This document shows, piece by piece, positions 18,038-27,706 of a stretch of 64,000 bases of DNA; the stretch's first letter is position 1; every line of letters begins with the position of its first letter. The stretch comes from JAAFJT01 sp043744275 (lineage in GTDB: Bacteria; Bacteroidota; Bacteroidia; Chitinophagales; Saprospiraceae), in contig JAYTUY010000077.1 in the NCBI GenBank assembly GCA_043744275.1, forward strand, positions 27,549 to 91,548, read 5' to 3'. The position numbers and the translations under genes were made by a program. The notes under the pieces were generated by a model that saw only the letters and a list, made by a program, of their open reading frames with translations, ran no database searches and was not told where the DNA came from.

Positions 18038-18508
18038 ATGAAAATAGAATTCTGGGTGATTGGAAAAACGGATTTTGATTATTTGAAACACGGGATTGCT
18101 TTGTACGAAAAGCGATTGAAACATTACGTGCCTTTTGAAATATTGACTATTGCTGACGTCAAAAACACCCCCCTCAGTATAGAAGCCCTAAAAACGAAAG
18201 AAGGGGAAATGATATTGAATAAACTGCAAAAAGATGATTTTTTAATTCTGTTGGATGAAAAAGGACAACAGAAATCGTCGGTAGAATTGGCTGATTTTTT
18301 AGAAAAAAAGCAGATGGATGGAACTAAAAAAATGGTCTTTCAAATTGGTGGCGCGTTTGGATTTTCTGATGCCATTTATGAAAGAGCGAATATGAAAATG
18401 TCACTTTCAAAAATGACATTTTCGCACCAGATGGTTAGATTATTTTTTGTCGAGCAATTGTATCGCGCTTTTACTATTATTAAAGGTGAGAAGTATCATA
18501 ATGAGTAA
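18038..18508 (+). CDS. rlmH: 23S rRNA (pseudouridine1915-N3)-methyltransferase RlmH
   Basis: SPOUT-fold methyltransferase acting on helix 69 of 23S rRNA. I choose the ATG at 18038 (156 residues, normal family length, begins MKIEFWVIGKT); the upstream start at 17990 would add 16 residues absent from the family. Signatures: LLDEKGQQKSSVELADFL, the SAM-knot segment FQIGGAFGFSD and the C-terminal SKMTFSHQMVRLFFVEQLYRA with IIKGEKYHNE. Most homologues have IGGPFG or IGGAYG, so the knot is intact. Motif copy 18170 encodes NTPLSIEAL in the surface region after strand two. Confidence 0.96.
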   Translation: MKIEFWVIGKTDFDYLKHGIALYEKRLKHYVPFEILTIADVKNTPLSIEALKTKEGEMILNKLQKDDFLILLDEKGQQKSSVELADFLEKKQMDGTKKMVFQIGGAFGFSDAIYERANMKMSLSKMTFSHQMVRLFFVEQLYRAFTIIKGEKYHNE

Positions 18509-18808
18509 ATCTATGATAATTGTTGAATTTGAATAATGTAATATATTGATTTTCAATTGTTTACATATTATTGAAAATGATTTTGAATTTATATTGCAAG
18601 CAGCGTTTTAAGGATTTAAAGCATCAGATGAATAAGTTTTTTTAAATAAAAAGTTTTGATGAGTACTTTTTTTCTACTTAAAATGGGGTAGGAACAAAAT
18701 TTGCAAGTAAAGAAATGCGTTTTTGAAATATTTTAAGAGATATAAAGTTAAAGTTTCAAACTAAATCATTCAAATATCTAATTTTGCGAAAACTCTGACC
18801 GTTACAAA
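18509..18808 (+). promoter_or_regulatory. 300-base AT-rich gap; weak promoter candidate before the large T9SS gene
   Basis: No gene, repeat or tRNA is seen. A TAATTTTG sequence at 18780-18787 fits the Bacteroidota -7 element TAnnTTTG, 22 bases before the ATG at 18809. I could not find a good TTTG at the -33 distance, so this is only a weak candidate. Confidence 0.3.
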
Positions 18809-21800
18809 ATGATAAAAAGATTTATTCTCCTTTTTTCTTTATTAGCTGTTTTTATAACTGATTCTAAAGCTCAAGACCCTGCCCATTCGGATAATGCTTG
18901 TTCTGCCAATTTATTTTGTAGCCAAAGTAGATTAAATGGATACGCTAATAAAATCCAACTGCCCGATCCGACCAAAATTCCTTACCCCAAACCAAGAGGC
19001 TTTTGCGGCACGATGGATGGACCCTCATGGTTTCGATTCGTAGCCAATACTGCCACACTTGAATTGAAATTTAATTATTTGAATTGTGGCTCAGGTACAA
19101 GCGGTTTTCAAGCGGCTATTTTTTCTACAACCGATTGTGCAGATACGGCTGCGTTTACAATCATTTCTAATTGTATTAATATTACTGGAACAACGGGTAC
19201 GGGCAACCTATTGGCTAATGGTTTGGTAAGTGGCAATACTTATTATTTGATGGTTGATGGTTTTAGTGGTAGCCAATGCGATTATAATATTGCCGTCATT
19301 CAAGGCACTATTAAAACCGTAAGCTCAGGCGATTTGTCCGCCCCAATTGCAATATACGGACCTAAGGATATTTGCAATATGTCGAGCAGTGCTATTTATT
19401 CAGTTCCTAAAAATGCCAATGCAACGGGTTATAATTTTTCCATTTCAATCAATGGAAACCCCCCAATTGGAGGCACTCAATTAGATAGTTTTTATAAAGT
19501 TAATGCTGCTTTTACACCTATTGGATTTGCGACTGTCACAGCCAATTATGTCAATAATTGCTTTAATGGACCGACTATTACCTTGAATGTGAATATTGGC
19601 AATTCAACCAGTATAGATTTGCCACCCATAACTCTCAATTTTGGGCAAAGTAAAGTGGCTGCTGACTCAACTTTCGCCTACGGACCTACGCCTTTGAACA
19701 GCGATGTAACAGATGAGGTTTATTTTTCAAGACCAGACAATACTTTTAGCGGCTGCGATACGAGTTTTCATATTACGGTGAAACGATTAGCCAAAACCAC
19801 TGGTGCGAGGGCATATTTTTTAAGACCGGGCGAGACACTCACGCTCGGTGGAACGACTTATAGCGTGTCGGCTTCCAATTGTAATATAATCTTAACGGGC
19901 AGTGGTGATACCATATATAATGCTGTTCAGACTTATGTGATGACTCCCGCTTCTCCAAATTTGACTTGTAATAATGTCAGATTGACGGTGAATAAAACGG
20001 ATTCATGCGCTAATGTGAGGCATTTTAAAACTTATAATTGGTTCACTGTCAATGGTTCGGGTTCTTTAGCTCCGTATAGTTCAGGCTCAAATAGCATTTC
20101 TACTACAACAGCGGATAGTTTTGTAGTCATTATTAGAGACTCTGTGATTATCAATGGTAAACCTGAATCGGGTTTTAAAATATACAATGATACAATCAGA
20201 AGAAGGGTCACGGGCGTAGGTAGTGCTGATGTACCTGCCCAACCGACCATTATTTCAGGCTCACCCAATGTATGCCAAGGCACAACAGTGACCTATAGTT
20301 TGAGTACTTCACCACCCAAAGCAGACTCTTTAATATGGTCTGTACTGAGGGGTAGCGGCACTATTATTTCAGGACAAGGCACTCAATCTATTACAGTGCG
20401 ATGGTCGGGTACGATTGTAAAAGATACGCTCCGAGTTGTCGGAAAAAATGCTTGTTTTTCAGGGGCATCGCGCGATTTAGTGGTGAATATTACTAATTTC
20501 CCCAATTTTAATGCAGGAGCGGATGCCATTATTTGTGGTACTGCTACAACTTTGAATGCCGTGAGTGGCGGCGGTACAGGCAATTGGACAAATGCAGTTG
20601 GTAATCCAAGCACTGCATCTTTTCAAAATGCCGCGTCTGCGACTTCTCAAGTGACGACGACAAATTCAGGCATTTATAGATTGATTTGGAATGAAACGAA
20701 AGGCAGTTGTTCCATTTCAGATACAGTGGCTATTACATTTAATCCAGTTCCGCAAGTAACCGCGGGCAGCTTAAAAGATAGTTGCAATACTTCAAGAACG
20801 CAGGCTTTTGCTCGATTCAATGTGTCGGGCGGTGCTGCTCCTGTCAATGTTTATTTCGGTGGCACTAATAATATAGCGGGTACAGTTACCAATGGGCAGT
20901 TTCAATCAGTTGGTTTTACGCCAGGTAATTATTCTTTCGATGTGCGAGATGTGAATAATTGCTCTCCTGCTACATCCGTACAAGGCACTCAGGCATGTAT
21001 CGCGTGTACGACAAACGCTGGTTCTATGCAAGCAGGTAATTTATCCATCTGCGAAGGTGATTCAGCACGGGCTATTTATCTGGGTGGTTCAACTTTAGAG
21101 CCTGATGATACATTGCATTTTGTACTCCATACCAGCGACCCTAAAACGGGTATTATTGCCCGCAGCAAGACGCCAGTTTTTGGTTTTCAAGCAGGTATGA
21201 GCTATGAAACGGTTTACTATATTTCAGCAGTGGCGGGCAATAAAACTGCAACAGGTGCAGATGTCACAGACTTCTGTTACAGCAGTTCAACAGCTCGTTT
21301 GATACAAGTTGTTTTCCATAAAAAACCAACGGCTGTTATGGCGGTGGTGGATTCTAATTTATGCAGCGGCAATTGTTCAGTCATTAATTTTACATTAACG
21401 GGGCGTTCGCCTTATATTGTTTCTGCCAAATTATCTGACCCTACTTCAAGAGATACATCGTTCAATTTTATCAATAATGCTTCTGCAATCACCTATTGCC
21501 CTACAAAAAATACGGCTTTTAGGTTGTTTTCAATCAAAGATGCGAATAATTGTACTGATTCAGTTAATGTGAATAGAACCGTCAATTTTACTGTTTCACA
21601 ACCTGTGAATGCAGGTAAAGATTCAACTCTGACGGTTTGTAGTGGCATAGATACCACCATGATTTTGCCTCTTTTACTGAGGGGGGGCAATGTAGGCGGC
21701 ACTTGGTCAGAAACCTCAGCAACCCCCTCAGTAGGCGGAGCATTTAATGCTACTTTAGCAACTTTTCGCACGCGCAACCAAGCAGCAGGCATTTATAAAT

Positions 21801-23647
21801 TTAGATATATTGTCAGACCTTTAGCAGGCTCTGCTTGTCCGCCTGATACGGCATTTATCATGGTCAATATTCAAGCAAGACCTAAAGCAGATGCAGGACC
21901 TGATGCCATCATTGATTGTTTCAATCCAATCATTATGATAGGCGGCAATACGCCTGTGGGCAATAATATTACCATTCAATGGTCGAGTTTAAAAGGAAAT
22001 CTAAGCGGTAATGCCCCTCAACAAGAGGTGAGCCAAGCCGATACCTATATTATTTCAGCGACTTCAAATGGTTGTACATCACGAGATTCGGTGGTGGTAA
22101 CCATTGATACCATCGCACCAAGAGCAGTCATTCAACCTATAAGAGACAGCTTAACTTGCCTTCGCGACACCATCACTTTGGATGGTTCGGCTTCATCGCC
22201 TTCGGGTATCGTCTATCTTTGGGCTTTCAACGGTGCGCCTTTTGATGCCAATCCGACGACTGTTGCGAGCTTCGGTGGTACATATGAATTGGGTGTTATC
22301 AAAACTTCAAACGGTTGTATTTCTACTCAAACTATTGAGGTTAAAGAAAATAGAACCAATCCCACCGTCTTTATTGAGCAACCTAAAAAGTTGAACTGTA
22401 GAGATACGATTGTTTCATTGAATGCTTTGTCTTCTTCAAATGGTGCGGCTTATACTTTCAAATGGACTTCTCAGGAGCGTGGGCATTTCAAATCAGATTC
22501 GACGACCTTAGAGCCTAAAGTAGATAGTTCAGGACTATATAAATTGGTCATTAAAGATAAACGCAATGGTTGTTCAGATTCAGCATCTATACGAGTCATT
22601 AGGGAAGTGGACGTGCCAGTTGCCAATGCTTTTGTAGATGATTCTTTGGATTGTTACCATAAAACAGTGAATTTGAGCGCGCGCGGCTCTACCTTAGGCG
22701 TAGGTTTAACGTATGAGTGGATTGCTAATCCTGGGCGCATTGTTTCAGGTGAAACGAGCCTTAGTGCAGTTGCTGACGAACCGGGCATGTATTATTTCAT
22801 AGCTAAAAATGAAAGAACAGGCTGTGCGGCAATTGATTCAGTGGCTGTATTCAGAAATGAAAAACGTCCTGAATCCATTAATTTCACCACTAAAAAACCG
22901 GCTTGCTATGGCGAGCAAAACGGGTCACTCACAATCAGTAGCACTGTTGGCGGGACTTCGCCGTACCTCTATTCTTTAGATGGAAAAGTTTATACCACGC
23001 GCAAAGCTTTCACCAATTTGAATGCTGGGCAGTATAAACTTTATGTGCAAGATGCCAGCGGTTGTGTTTTAGATTCGACATTTAATATCAGTCAAGATAG
23101 ACAAATTGGCGTTTCGATGGGGCTTGATACCACCATCAAATTAGGTGATAGCATTCTCCTCGTCGTCGGTGTCAATTCGCCCAATATTAAGCGGGTGATT
23201 TGGTCAAGTTATACTGATTCGCTTTGTGCAAAAGATTCTGCTTGTTTGCAACAATGGGTCAGACCTGTTCGCCAAACCACTTATAAAGTCACCGTGAGAG
23301 ACACTGCAGGCTGCAAAGCAACAGGCAGCGTCACTATTTCCATCAATAAAACGCGCCCTGTTTTTATGGCGAATGTCTTTTCTCCAAACAACGATGGCAA
23401 CAATGATATTTTCATGGTTCATGGTAGCCAAGTCGTCAAAATCATCAAGCGATTCCAAGTTTTTGACCGTTGGGGCGAAAGAGTTTCTGATTTCCAAAAC
23501 TTCAAACCCGATAATCCTGCCTTCGGATGGGATGGTAAATTCAACGGTAAAGATGTGCAAGCTGGCGTTTATCCTTATTACGTCGAAGTAGAATATTTGG
23601 ATGGCGCGGTTGAATTGATTGAGGGTAGTATTACTTTGATGCGGTAG
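18809..23647 (+). CDS. Large secreted protein with T9SS type B sorting (gliding-motility-associated) C-terminal domain
   Basis: A 1612-residue cell-surface protein. It has a signal peptide (MIKRFILLFSLLAVFITDSKAQ), a lectin- or jelly-roll-like first part with several cysteines (about residues 25-170), then many Ig/PKD-like beta-sandwich repeats (recurring patterns such as TICGTATTLNAVSGGGTG and SITVRWSG, and DSLTCLRDTITLDGS-type units spaced about 90 residues at residues 1100-1420). It ends with the CHU_C domain: NVFSPNNDGNNDIFMV, FDRWGERV and a final GSITLMR. Such proteins cross the outer membrane by T9SS and are anchored or released; adhesion is likely. Motif copies inside: LRG (20345), LRGG (21677), TPSV (21724). 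Its last 30 codons recur as a fragment at 30741-30839. Confidence 0.92.
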   Translation: MIKRFILLFSLLAVFITDSKAQDPAHSDNACSANLFCSQSRLNGYANKIQLPDPTKIPYPKPRGFCGTMDGPSWFRFVANTATLELKFNYLNCGSGTSGFQAAIFSTTDCADTAAFTIISNCINITGTTGTGNLLANGLVSGNTYYLMVDGFSGSQCDYNIAVIQGTIKTVSSGDLSAPIAIYGPKDICNMSSSAIYSVPKNANATGYNFSISINGNPPIGGTQLDSFYKVNAAFTPIGFATVTANYVNNCFNGPTITLNVNIGNSTSIDLPPITLNFGQSKVAADSTFAYGPTPLNSDVTDEVYFSRPDNTFSGCDTSFHITVKRLAKTTGARAYFLRPGETLTLGGTTYSVSASNCNIILTGSGDTIYNAVQTYVMTPASPNLTCNNVRLTVNKTDSCANVRHFKTYNWFTVNGSGSLAPYSSGSNSISTTTADSFVVIIRDSVIINGKPESGFKIYNDTIRRRVTGVGSADVPAQPTIISGSPNVCQGTTVTYSLSTSPPKADSLIWSVLRGSGTIISGQGTQSITVRWSGTIVKDTLRVVGKNACFSGASRDLVVNITNFPNFNAGADAIICGTATTLNAVSGGGTGNWTNAVGNPSTASFQNAASATSQVTTTNSGIYRLIWNETKGSCSISDTVAITFNPVPQVTAGSLKDSCNTSRTQAFARFNVSGGAAPVNVYFGGTNNIAGTVTNGQFQSVGFTPGNYSFDVRDVNNCSPATSVQGTQACIACTTNAGSMQAGNLSICEGDSARAIYLGGSTLEPDDTLHFVLHTSDPKTGIIARSKTPVFGFQAGMSYETVYYISAVAGNKTATGADVTDFCYSSSTARLIQVVFHKKPTAVMAVVDSNLCSGNCSVINFTLTGRSPYIVSAKLSDPTSRDTSFNFINNASAITYCPTKNTAFRLFSIKDANNCTDSVNVNRTVNFTVSQPVNAGKDSTLTVCSGIDTTMILPLLLRGGNVGGTWSETSATPSVGGAFNATLATFRTRNQAAGIYKFRYIVRPLAGSACPPDTAFIMVNIQARPKADAGPDAIIDCFNPIIMIGGNTPVGNNITIQWSSLKGNLSGNAPQQEVSQADTYIISATSNGCTSRDSVVVTIDTIAPRAVIQPIRDSLTCLRDTITLDGSASSPSGIVYLWAFNGAPFDANPTTVASFGGTYELGVIKTSNGCISTQTIEVKENRTNPTVFIEQPKKLNCRDTIVSLNALSSSNGAAYTFKWTSQERGHFKSDSTTLEPKVDSSGLYKLVIKDKRNGCSDSASIRVIREVDVPVANAFVDDSLDCYHKTVNLSARGSTLGVGLTYEWIANPGRIVSGETSLSAVADEPGMYYFIAKNERTGCAAIDSVAVFRNEKRPESINFTTKKPACYGEQNGSLTISSTVGGTSPYLYSLDGKVYTTRKAFTNLNAGQYKLYVQDASGCVLDSTFNISQDRQIGVSMGLDTTIKLGDSILLVVGVNSPNIKRVIWSSYTDSLCAKDSACLQQWVRPVRQTTYKVTVRDTAGCKATGSVTISINKTRPVFMANVFSPNNDGNNDIFMVHGSQVVKIIKRFQVFDRWGERVSDFQNFKPDNPAFGWDGKFNGKDVQAGVYPYYVEVEYLDGAVELIEGSITLMR

Positions 23648-23690
23648 AGACCCCCTCAGTATTTAGGCAATATTTCATGTATTTTAAATA

Positions 23691-23729
23691 AAAAAAAGCG
23701 GCGAAACTTGTATGTTTCGCCGCTTTTTT
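23691..23729 (+). terminator. Rho-independent terminator after the T9SS type B gene
   Basis: GCGGCGAAAC (23698-23707) pairs with GTTTCGCCGC (23714-23723) with an A run before and a T run after. It works in both directions, and the convergent lipoprotein gene ends at 23754. Confidence 0.9.
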
Positions 23730-23753
23730 AAAATACTTTCTACTGTAATGCCT

Positions 23754-24356
23754 TTAAAATTTATAGAATTTTGTATAAAAAACGCCTTTCGTAATACTAA
23801 AGGTATCAGGAAGCCCTTGTAACCCTTTAAGTTCAATTTTATAATGTGCTTCAAATATGCCTTTCAACTCTCCTGTTTTGTCATTATAATCTGTTATCTC
23901 TAAAAAACTATTCTTTTCATTATTGAGAACATATTTTCCTGCTAACACATCTGAATCGCTACTATAAAGCCAATACTGTGAAAAAGCTAGACGTTTAATA
24001 TTTTCAAAAGAACTTTTAGGATTCTGATCGTTGCCACCCATAGGATAAACACCTTTATTAGGAGGGTATTTCAAATTACTAAATCCAATTGATTCTCTCA
24101 AATAGTTTGATTTATCATCAGTAAATCTTCTAATGACAATACCATAAACTGAATCTTTGTAAAGTGCGGCAATTTTAGTTACATGTCTCTTTTCTAAAAA
24201 ACCGATTGTATCTGCATTCTTACCAGATATTAAAAAATTGACATTTCCCCAATGCTGCGTCAATTCATAAGTTGTTTGAATATCAATTGTAATATCTTTT
24301 TTTCTGCATCCTAAAAATATTAATAATATCAAACTCACACTAAAAATAAATTTCAT
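23754..24356 (-). CDS. Lipoprotein of unknown function
   Basis: A 200-residue protein with a lipoprotein signal (MKFIFSVSLILLIFLGC, Cys17). The mature part is mainly beta-strand-like, with YELTQHWGNVNFLISG and a C-terminal LEITDYNDKTGELKGIFEAHYK pattern that resembles lipid-anchored proteins with a DUF-type beta fold described as 'GEFxG' in Bacteroidota. I do not assign a family. It follows the metalloprotease gene by 60 bases on the same strand and could be co-transcribed with it. No motif copy in this gene. Confidence 0.7.
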   Translation of the reverse strand: MKFIFSVSLILLIFLGCRKKDITIDIQTTYELTQHWGNVNFLISGKNADTIGFLEKRHVTKIAALYKDSVYGIVIRRFTDDKSNYLRESIGFSNLKYPPNKGVYPMGGNDQNPKSSFENIKRLAFSQYWLYSSDSDVLAGKYVLNNEKNSFLEITDYNDKTGELKGIFEAHYKIELKGLQGLPDTFSITKGVFYTKFYKF

Positions 24357-24416
24357 TTTTCAATTTATTTTAACTCAATTAATTAAATAAATTTTAAAGA
24401 CATAAATTAACATATT

Positions 24417-26342
24417 TTAATGGATTATAGAAACTCTTTTATTAATTGTAATATCTCCAATTTTCAAGCTTAAATTATACAAACCTGATGCTATATTTGA
24501 GGAGTTTATATCAATAATATTTCTACCTTTTTCTATGGATAATCGCTTTTGGTTGTAAATACTTACACCTGTATTAGATATTAATTCAATATCAATTACT
24601 TGCGATTTTTCAAAATTCAATTCAATATTTATTAAATCTTTAGATGGATTCGGGAAAACTTTGATTTCGTCACTTAATGAAATTTCTACTTTAGATTGCA
24701 TGAGAATATTATCAGATTCTCCTTCTCTTAAAAACATACCCCCTGAAGGTACAATGGTTGTATAATATTCCGCAGAATAAAAAGTGTTATTACTCTGCTG
24801 TGCAACATATAGATATAATATAACTGGGTCATCTGTATTAGCTGTAACATCAATTAGATTACTTCCTCCCAAATTAGAGCCTAAATAATTAAATGTTGAT
24901 CCCCCATCATAGCTTGCTTCCCAATGATAAAATATATCAGTTCCATAGCCACAAGTTACTATAGCCTCATACGTATTAGTGCTATTTGTAGGAACAGATG
25001 TAGGACCGCTTATGAATGTTGATAAATTGTTATAATCCGTAAAATTGGCTATAGTGCTATAAGTATTTGTTATTCGTTGAGCATTGTTATTTCGAGCAGT
25101 TCCAGTAGGTTTACCATATATAGTTTTCGAAGGGTTAGAGAAATTTTGTAACTTAATGTTACCATCATTACCACTTACAGCAGTTTGAAAAGTGCGAGAA
25201 GTAAAAGCGTTGGGTTTAGCCGTAAATATAAATGCATAATTATCATAATCATAATCTTCCCCATAGCAACCACTACTGGTGGGAAATAAAGAACACCTTT
25301 GATGACTACATGAAAACAAGTGCCCTATTTCATGAGAAAAAATAGCTCCACCTAAATCTACTAACATTATCATATAGCTTTTAGGCTTTAATGGAAATTC
25401 AATATTACCAAAAGATAACCCTCCTCTGCCTTGAATATAATTTGATCTATTAATAGCTGTATCAACAAACATAACAATAATATCAGCTTGATAACTATTG
25501 CGAAGATTATCAATTCTTGAACCTGATGTATTCCCTTCCGTTGAAATTAAAGTCAAATCCTTGGCTATAGGTATTATACTTGGGTCATTAGGGTCTGTTT
25601 CACTTTCTCTAAAAGGCAATTCAACAGCACCCGCTAACATGAGACCTGGCTTATTTATACCAGAATTTACCATTGCTTGGTTGAACCAATTGACATAGCT
25701 ATTAGCATGTGCATTTATATCCCCAATATAGTTCTTAGCTCTAGTAGAAAACAATGTTAATACTCTTACACTTTCTCTTTGAGAGCAAATATCTTCCCGC
25801 ATTGCTGCTGATTCCGACTCACTTACATTAGTAGTGTTGGTCAATTCTTGAGGGATTACACAGAGTGAATTTTCAACATCCATTTTTTTAAAAAAAATAT
25901 GAAATCCTTCTCCCAAAGGCAGTATGTTATAATTATTTTTTTCATAAACGAGGTCTCCTCGATAATGACCATTACTGTACAATAAGTTTATATATCCAAA
26001 ACCATCAGTAGAATCAATCTTTCCATTCCAAATAAATCCACCCTCTTTAAGCCTTTCAAAATGAGCTAATTTAAACCTAAGATTCAAATTTGTACCTGGT
26101 ATTTTTATCTTAATTTTTCCTTTAGATTGGAGTTTTCTAATATCGTTTACTTTAACAATGACAGAAGTAAAGCTAACAATATCGCTAATACCTCTTTTTT
26201 TTATTTGATTTAACTTATCTTTTATGCCATCATTTAACTGAGTTTCCTTATAGGTTTGAAATAGTTCTTGAGCATCTAATCGAATATAGAAAAATGGATT
26301 TAAAAATAAAAAAAGCAAAACAACTAAGGTATTTGTTTTCAT
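24417..26342 (-). CDS. Secreted zinc metalloprotease (metzincin type) with T9SS type A sorting domain
   Basis: A 641-residue secreted protease. Order: signal peptide (MKTNTLVVLLFLFLNPFFYI), propeptide-like region (to about residue 185), catalytic domain with the zinc site SHEIGHLFSCSHQRC (HExGHxxxxxH, about residues 338-352), a PKD/Ig-like segment (about 440-530), and the C-terminal sorting domain from VFPNPSKDLINIEL to the end (about 565-641). The zinc motif matches reprolysin/M12B-like metzincins. The expected Met-turn could not be placed with confidence. T9SS sends it to the surface or medium, probably for protein digestion. Confidence 0.88.
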   Translation of the reverse strand: MKTNTLVVLLFLFLNPFFYIRLDAQELFQTYKETQLNDGIKDKLNQIKKRGISDIVSFTSVIVKVNDIRKLQSKGKIKIKIPGTNLNLRFKLAHFERLKEGGFIWNGKIDSTDGFGYINLLYSNGHYRGDLVYEKNNYNILPLGEGFHIFFKKMDVENSLCVIPQELTNTTNVSESESAAMREDICSQRESVRVLTLFSTRAKNYIGDINAHANSYVNWFNQAMVNSGINKPGLMLAGAVELPFRESETDPNDPSIIPIAKDLTLISTEGNTSGSRIDNLRNSYQADIIVMFVDTAINRSNYIQGRGGLSFGNIEFPLKPKSYMIMLVDLGGAIFSHEIGHLFSCSHQRCSLFPTSSGCYGEDYDYDNYAFIFTAKPNAFTSRTFQTAVSGNDGNIKLQNFSNPSKTIYGKPTGTARNNNAQRITNTYSTIANFTDYNNLSTFISGPTSVPTNSTNTYEAIVTCGYGTDIFYHWEASYDGGSTFNYLGSNLGGSNLIDVTANTDDPVILYLYVAQQSNNTFYSAEYYTTIVPSGGMFLREGESDNILMQSKVEISLSDEIKVFPNPSKDLINIELNFEKSQVIDIELISNTGVSIYNQKRLSIEKGRNIIDINSSNIASGLYNLSLKIGDITINKRVSIIH

Positions 26343-26477
26343 AATTAAAAAATTTTAAATTTGTGAAATAATAAAAATTTTAAACTTGCCCTTGACTTGT
26401 CGCGAGCAAGCAAAGGGTTTTTATTTTGTACAGCGTTAAAACGCCATGACAATTCGTATGTCTTATAAAAATTACGA

Positions 26478-26534
26478 GAAGATGAAGATGAAGATGAAGA
26501 TGAAGATGAAGATGAAGATGAAGATGAAGATGAA
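26478..26534. repeat. GATGAA hexamer tandem repeat
   Basis: About nine and a half copies of GATGAA. The reverse strand reads as poly-serine, an artefact rather than a gene. The 614-base gap 26343-26956 holds this, a degenerate motif copy at 26733 and the MITE-like element. Confidence 0.85.
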
Positions 26535-26769
26535 CTTCGAAGCCGCATCCATAATAAATCTCGTGTTAAATACTTGTTAATGCAAACATAGGTTCTTGTT
26601 TTTAATAATGCAAGTTTTATTTCGCATACAAAAACATTTTTTTTTTACATATAATTGCATTGCAGCAAAAGGCATGTAGTAGATGCCATTCTCATTGTAA
26701 GAATAGTACGCTTGACTGTGTGAATGAAAGCACCCCTCGTATTTAGGCAATATTTTAGGAAAATATAAA

Positions 26770-26939
26770 ATAAAAGAGGCTGTCTCAAAAGGTATGCGTT
26801 TATTTTTTAAGCGAAATTTTATTTTGATTGAGGTTCAGATTTACGAAATTTTTAAAATTTCGTAAATCTTTTGTGAACATAAACAAAATATCATTTTGTC
26901 AAAAAAATGACATATACCTTTTGAGACAGCCTCTTTTAT
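26770..26939. mobile_element. MITE-like element with 26-bp terminal inverted repeats
   Basis: About 170 bases bounded by TAAAAGAGGCTGTCTCAAAA and its continuation GGTAT on the left (26771-26795) and the same sequence inverted on the right (26914-26938). GAGGCTGTCTCAAAA-type ends are known from IS ends in Bacteroidota. Inside is a second perfect palindrome (about 26838-26870) around AAATTTTTAAAATTT. There is no coding capacity, so a transposase from elsewhere would be needed. The exact target duplication is not clear in this AT-rich setting. Confidence 0.8.
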
Positions 26940-26956
26940 AAGATACTAAGTATGCC

Positions 26957-27571
26957 CTATTTTTTCGACTGCCAAAACCTATCTTTACCTTCAGCTATCC
27001 ATTCCAAAGATTGTTCAATGCGTTTATTTCTTGTTTCATCTGTTTTGGCATCAGCAATCCATAAAATGTAGTTTTTACGAAATGAGGGCGATTTGCTTTC
27101 AAAAACCGTATTGGCTCTATTGTTTCGTTGTAAAGCATCAATAAATGCTTGTGGTGTTACAAGCTCTGTCGTTGATTTTTCCTTTACGGGTTTGGGCTTT
27201 GCAAATCCGTTGGCGTTCAGTTCCAACGCTTCTTTTAGGTAGGCAACCAATACTTTTTCAGAGGGCAATTCAGATACATCTTTCAATTTATCCATATAAC
27301 CAAATTTTTTACCCGCCTTTACGCTTTCTTGAATTTTGGGGTCTTTCATCAGTTCAGCCTTGTACAAACTGAACGAACAATGCTGTTTGAAAGCACCCAT
27401 CATGCACAAATAGTCGCCTTTATAACTGTAATGAGGCGTTCCATATTTGACATCTTCATCCACATCGGGGCATGTTTCGTGTATGAGTTGTCTCAACTGG
27501 TTGAGAATAGGTTTTGCAAAGTCGGCTGATTTTGCGATGTAGTCATCTACTTTTGAGTTATAATTTTTCAT
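26957..27571 (-). CDS. DUF1801 + YdeI/OmpD-associated-type protein
   Basis: A 204-residue cytosolic protein made of two domains. The N-terminal DUF1801 fold (about residues 5-115) shows CPDVDEDVKYGTPHYSYKGDYLCMMGAFKQHCSFSLYK. The C-terminal OmdA/YdeI region (about 140-200) shows ALQRNNRANTVFESKSPSFRKNYILWIADAKTDETRNKRI. This arrangement is widespread in Bacteroidota. The role is unknown; a bacteriocin-resistance or metal-related role has been suggested for parts of the family. A remnant of another DUF1801 gene lies at 28914-29165. Confidence 0.9.
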   Translation of the reverse strand: MKNYNSKVDDYIAKSADFAKPILNQLRQLIHETCPDVDEDVKYGTPHYSYKGDYLCMMGAFKQHCSFSLYKAELMKDPKIQESVKAGKKFGYMDKLKDVSELPSEKVLVAYLKEALELNANGFAKPKPVKEKSTTELVTPQAFIDALQRNNRANTVFESKSPSFRKNYILWIADAKTDETRNKRIEQSLEWIAEGKDRFWQSKK

Positions 27572-27706
27572 TTTTCATTTTTATTTAAAAGATATGGCGT
27601 TATCAAGGGATTCTACCACGATGCCGACATTGTGCATAATTACTGATTTGTCTGATGCCATTTTTATCTGCTTTTTAAATTTTCTTTTGGAAACTCTAAT
27701 ATTGTA

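Noticed and set aside
18509..18808. tRNA or small RNA in the gap before the large T9SS gene
   Set aside because: No cloverleaf or stable hairpin is visible in this AT-rich stretch.
26345..26548. Poly-serine reading frame on the minus strand
   Set aside because: Produced by the GATGAA hexamer repeat; no plausible gene context.
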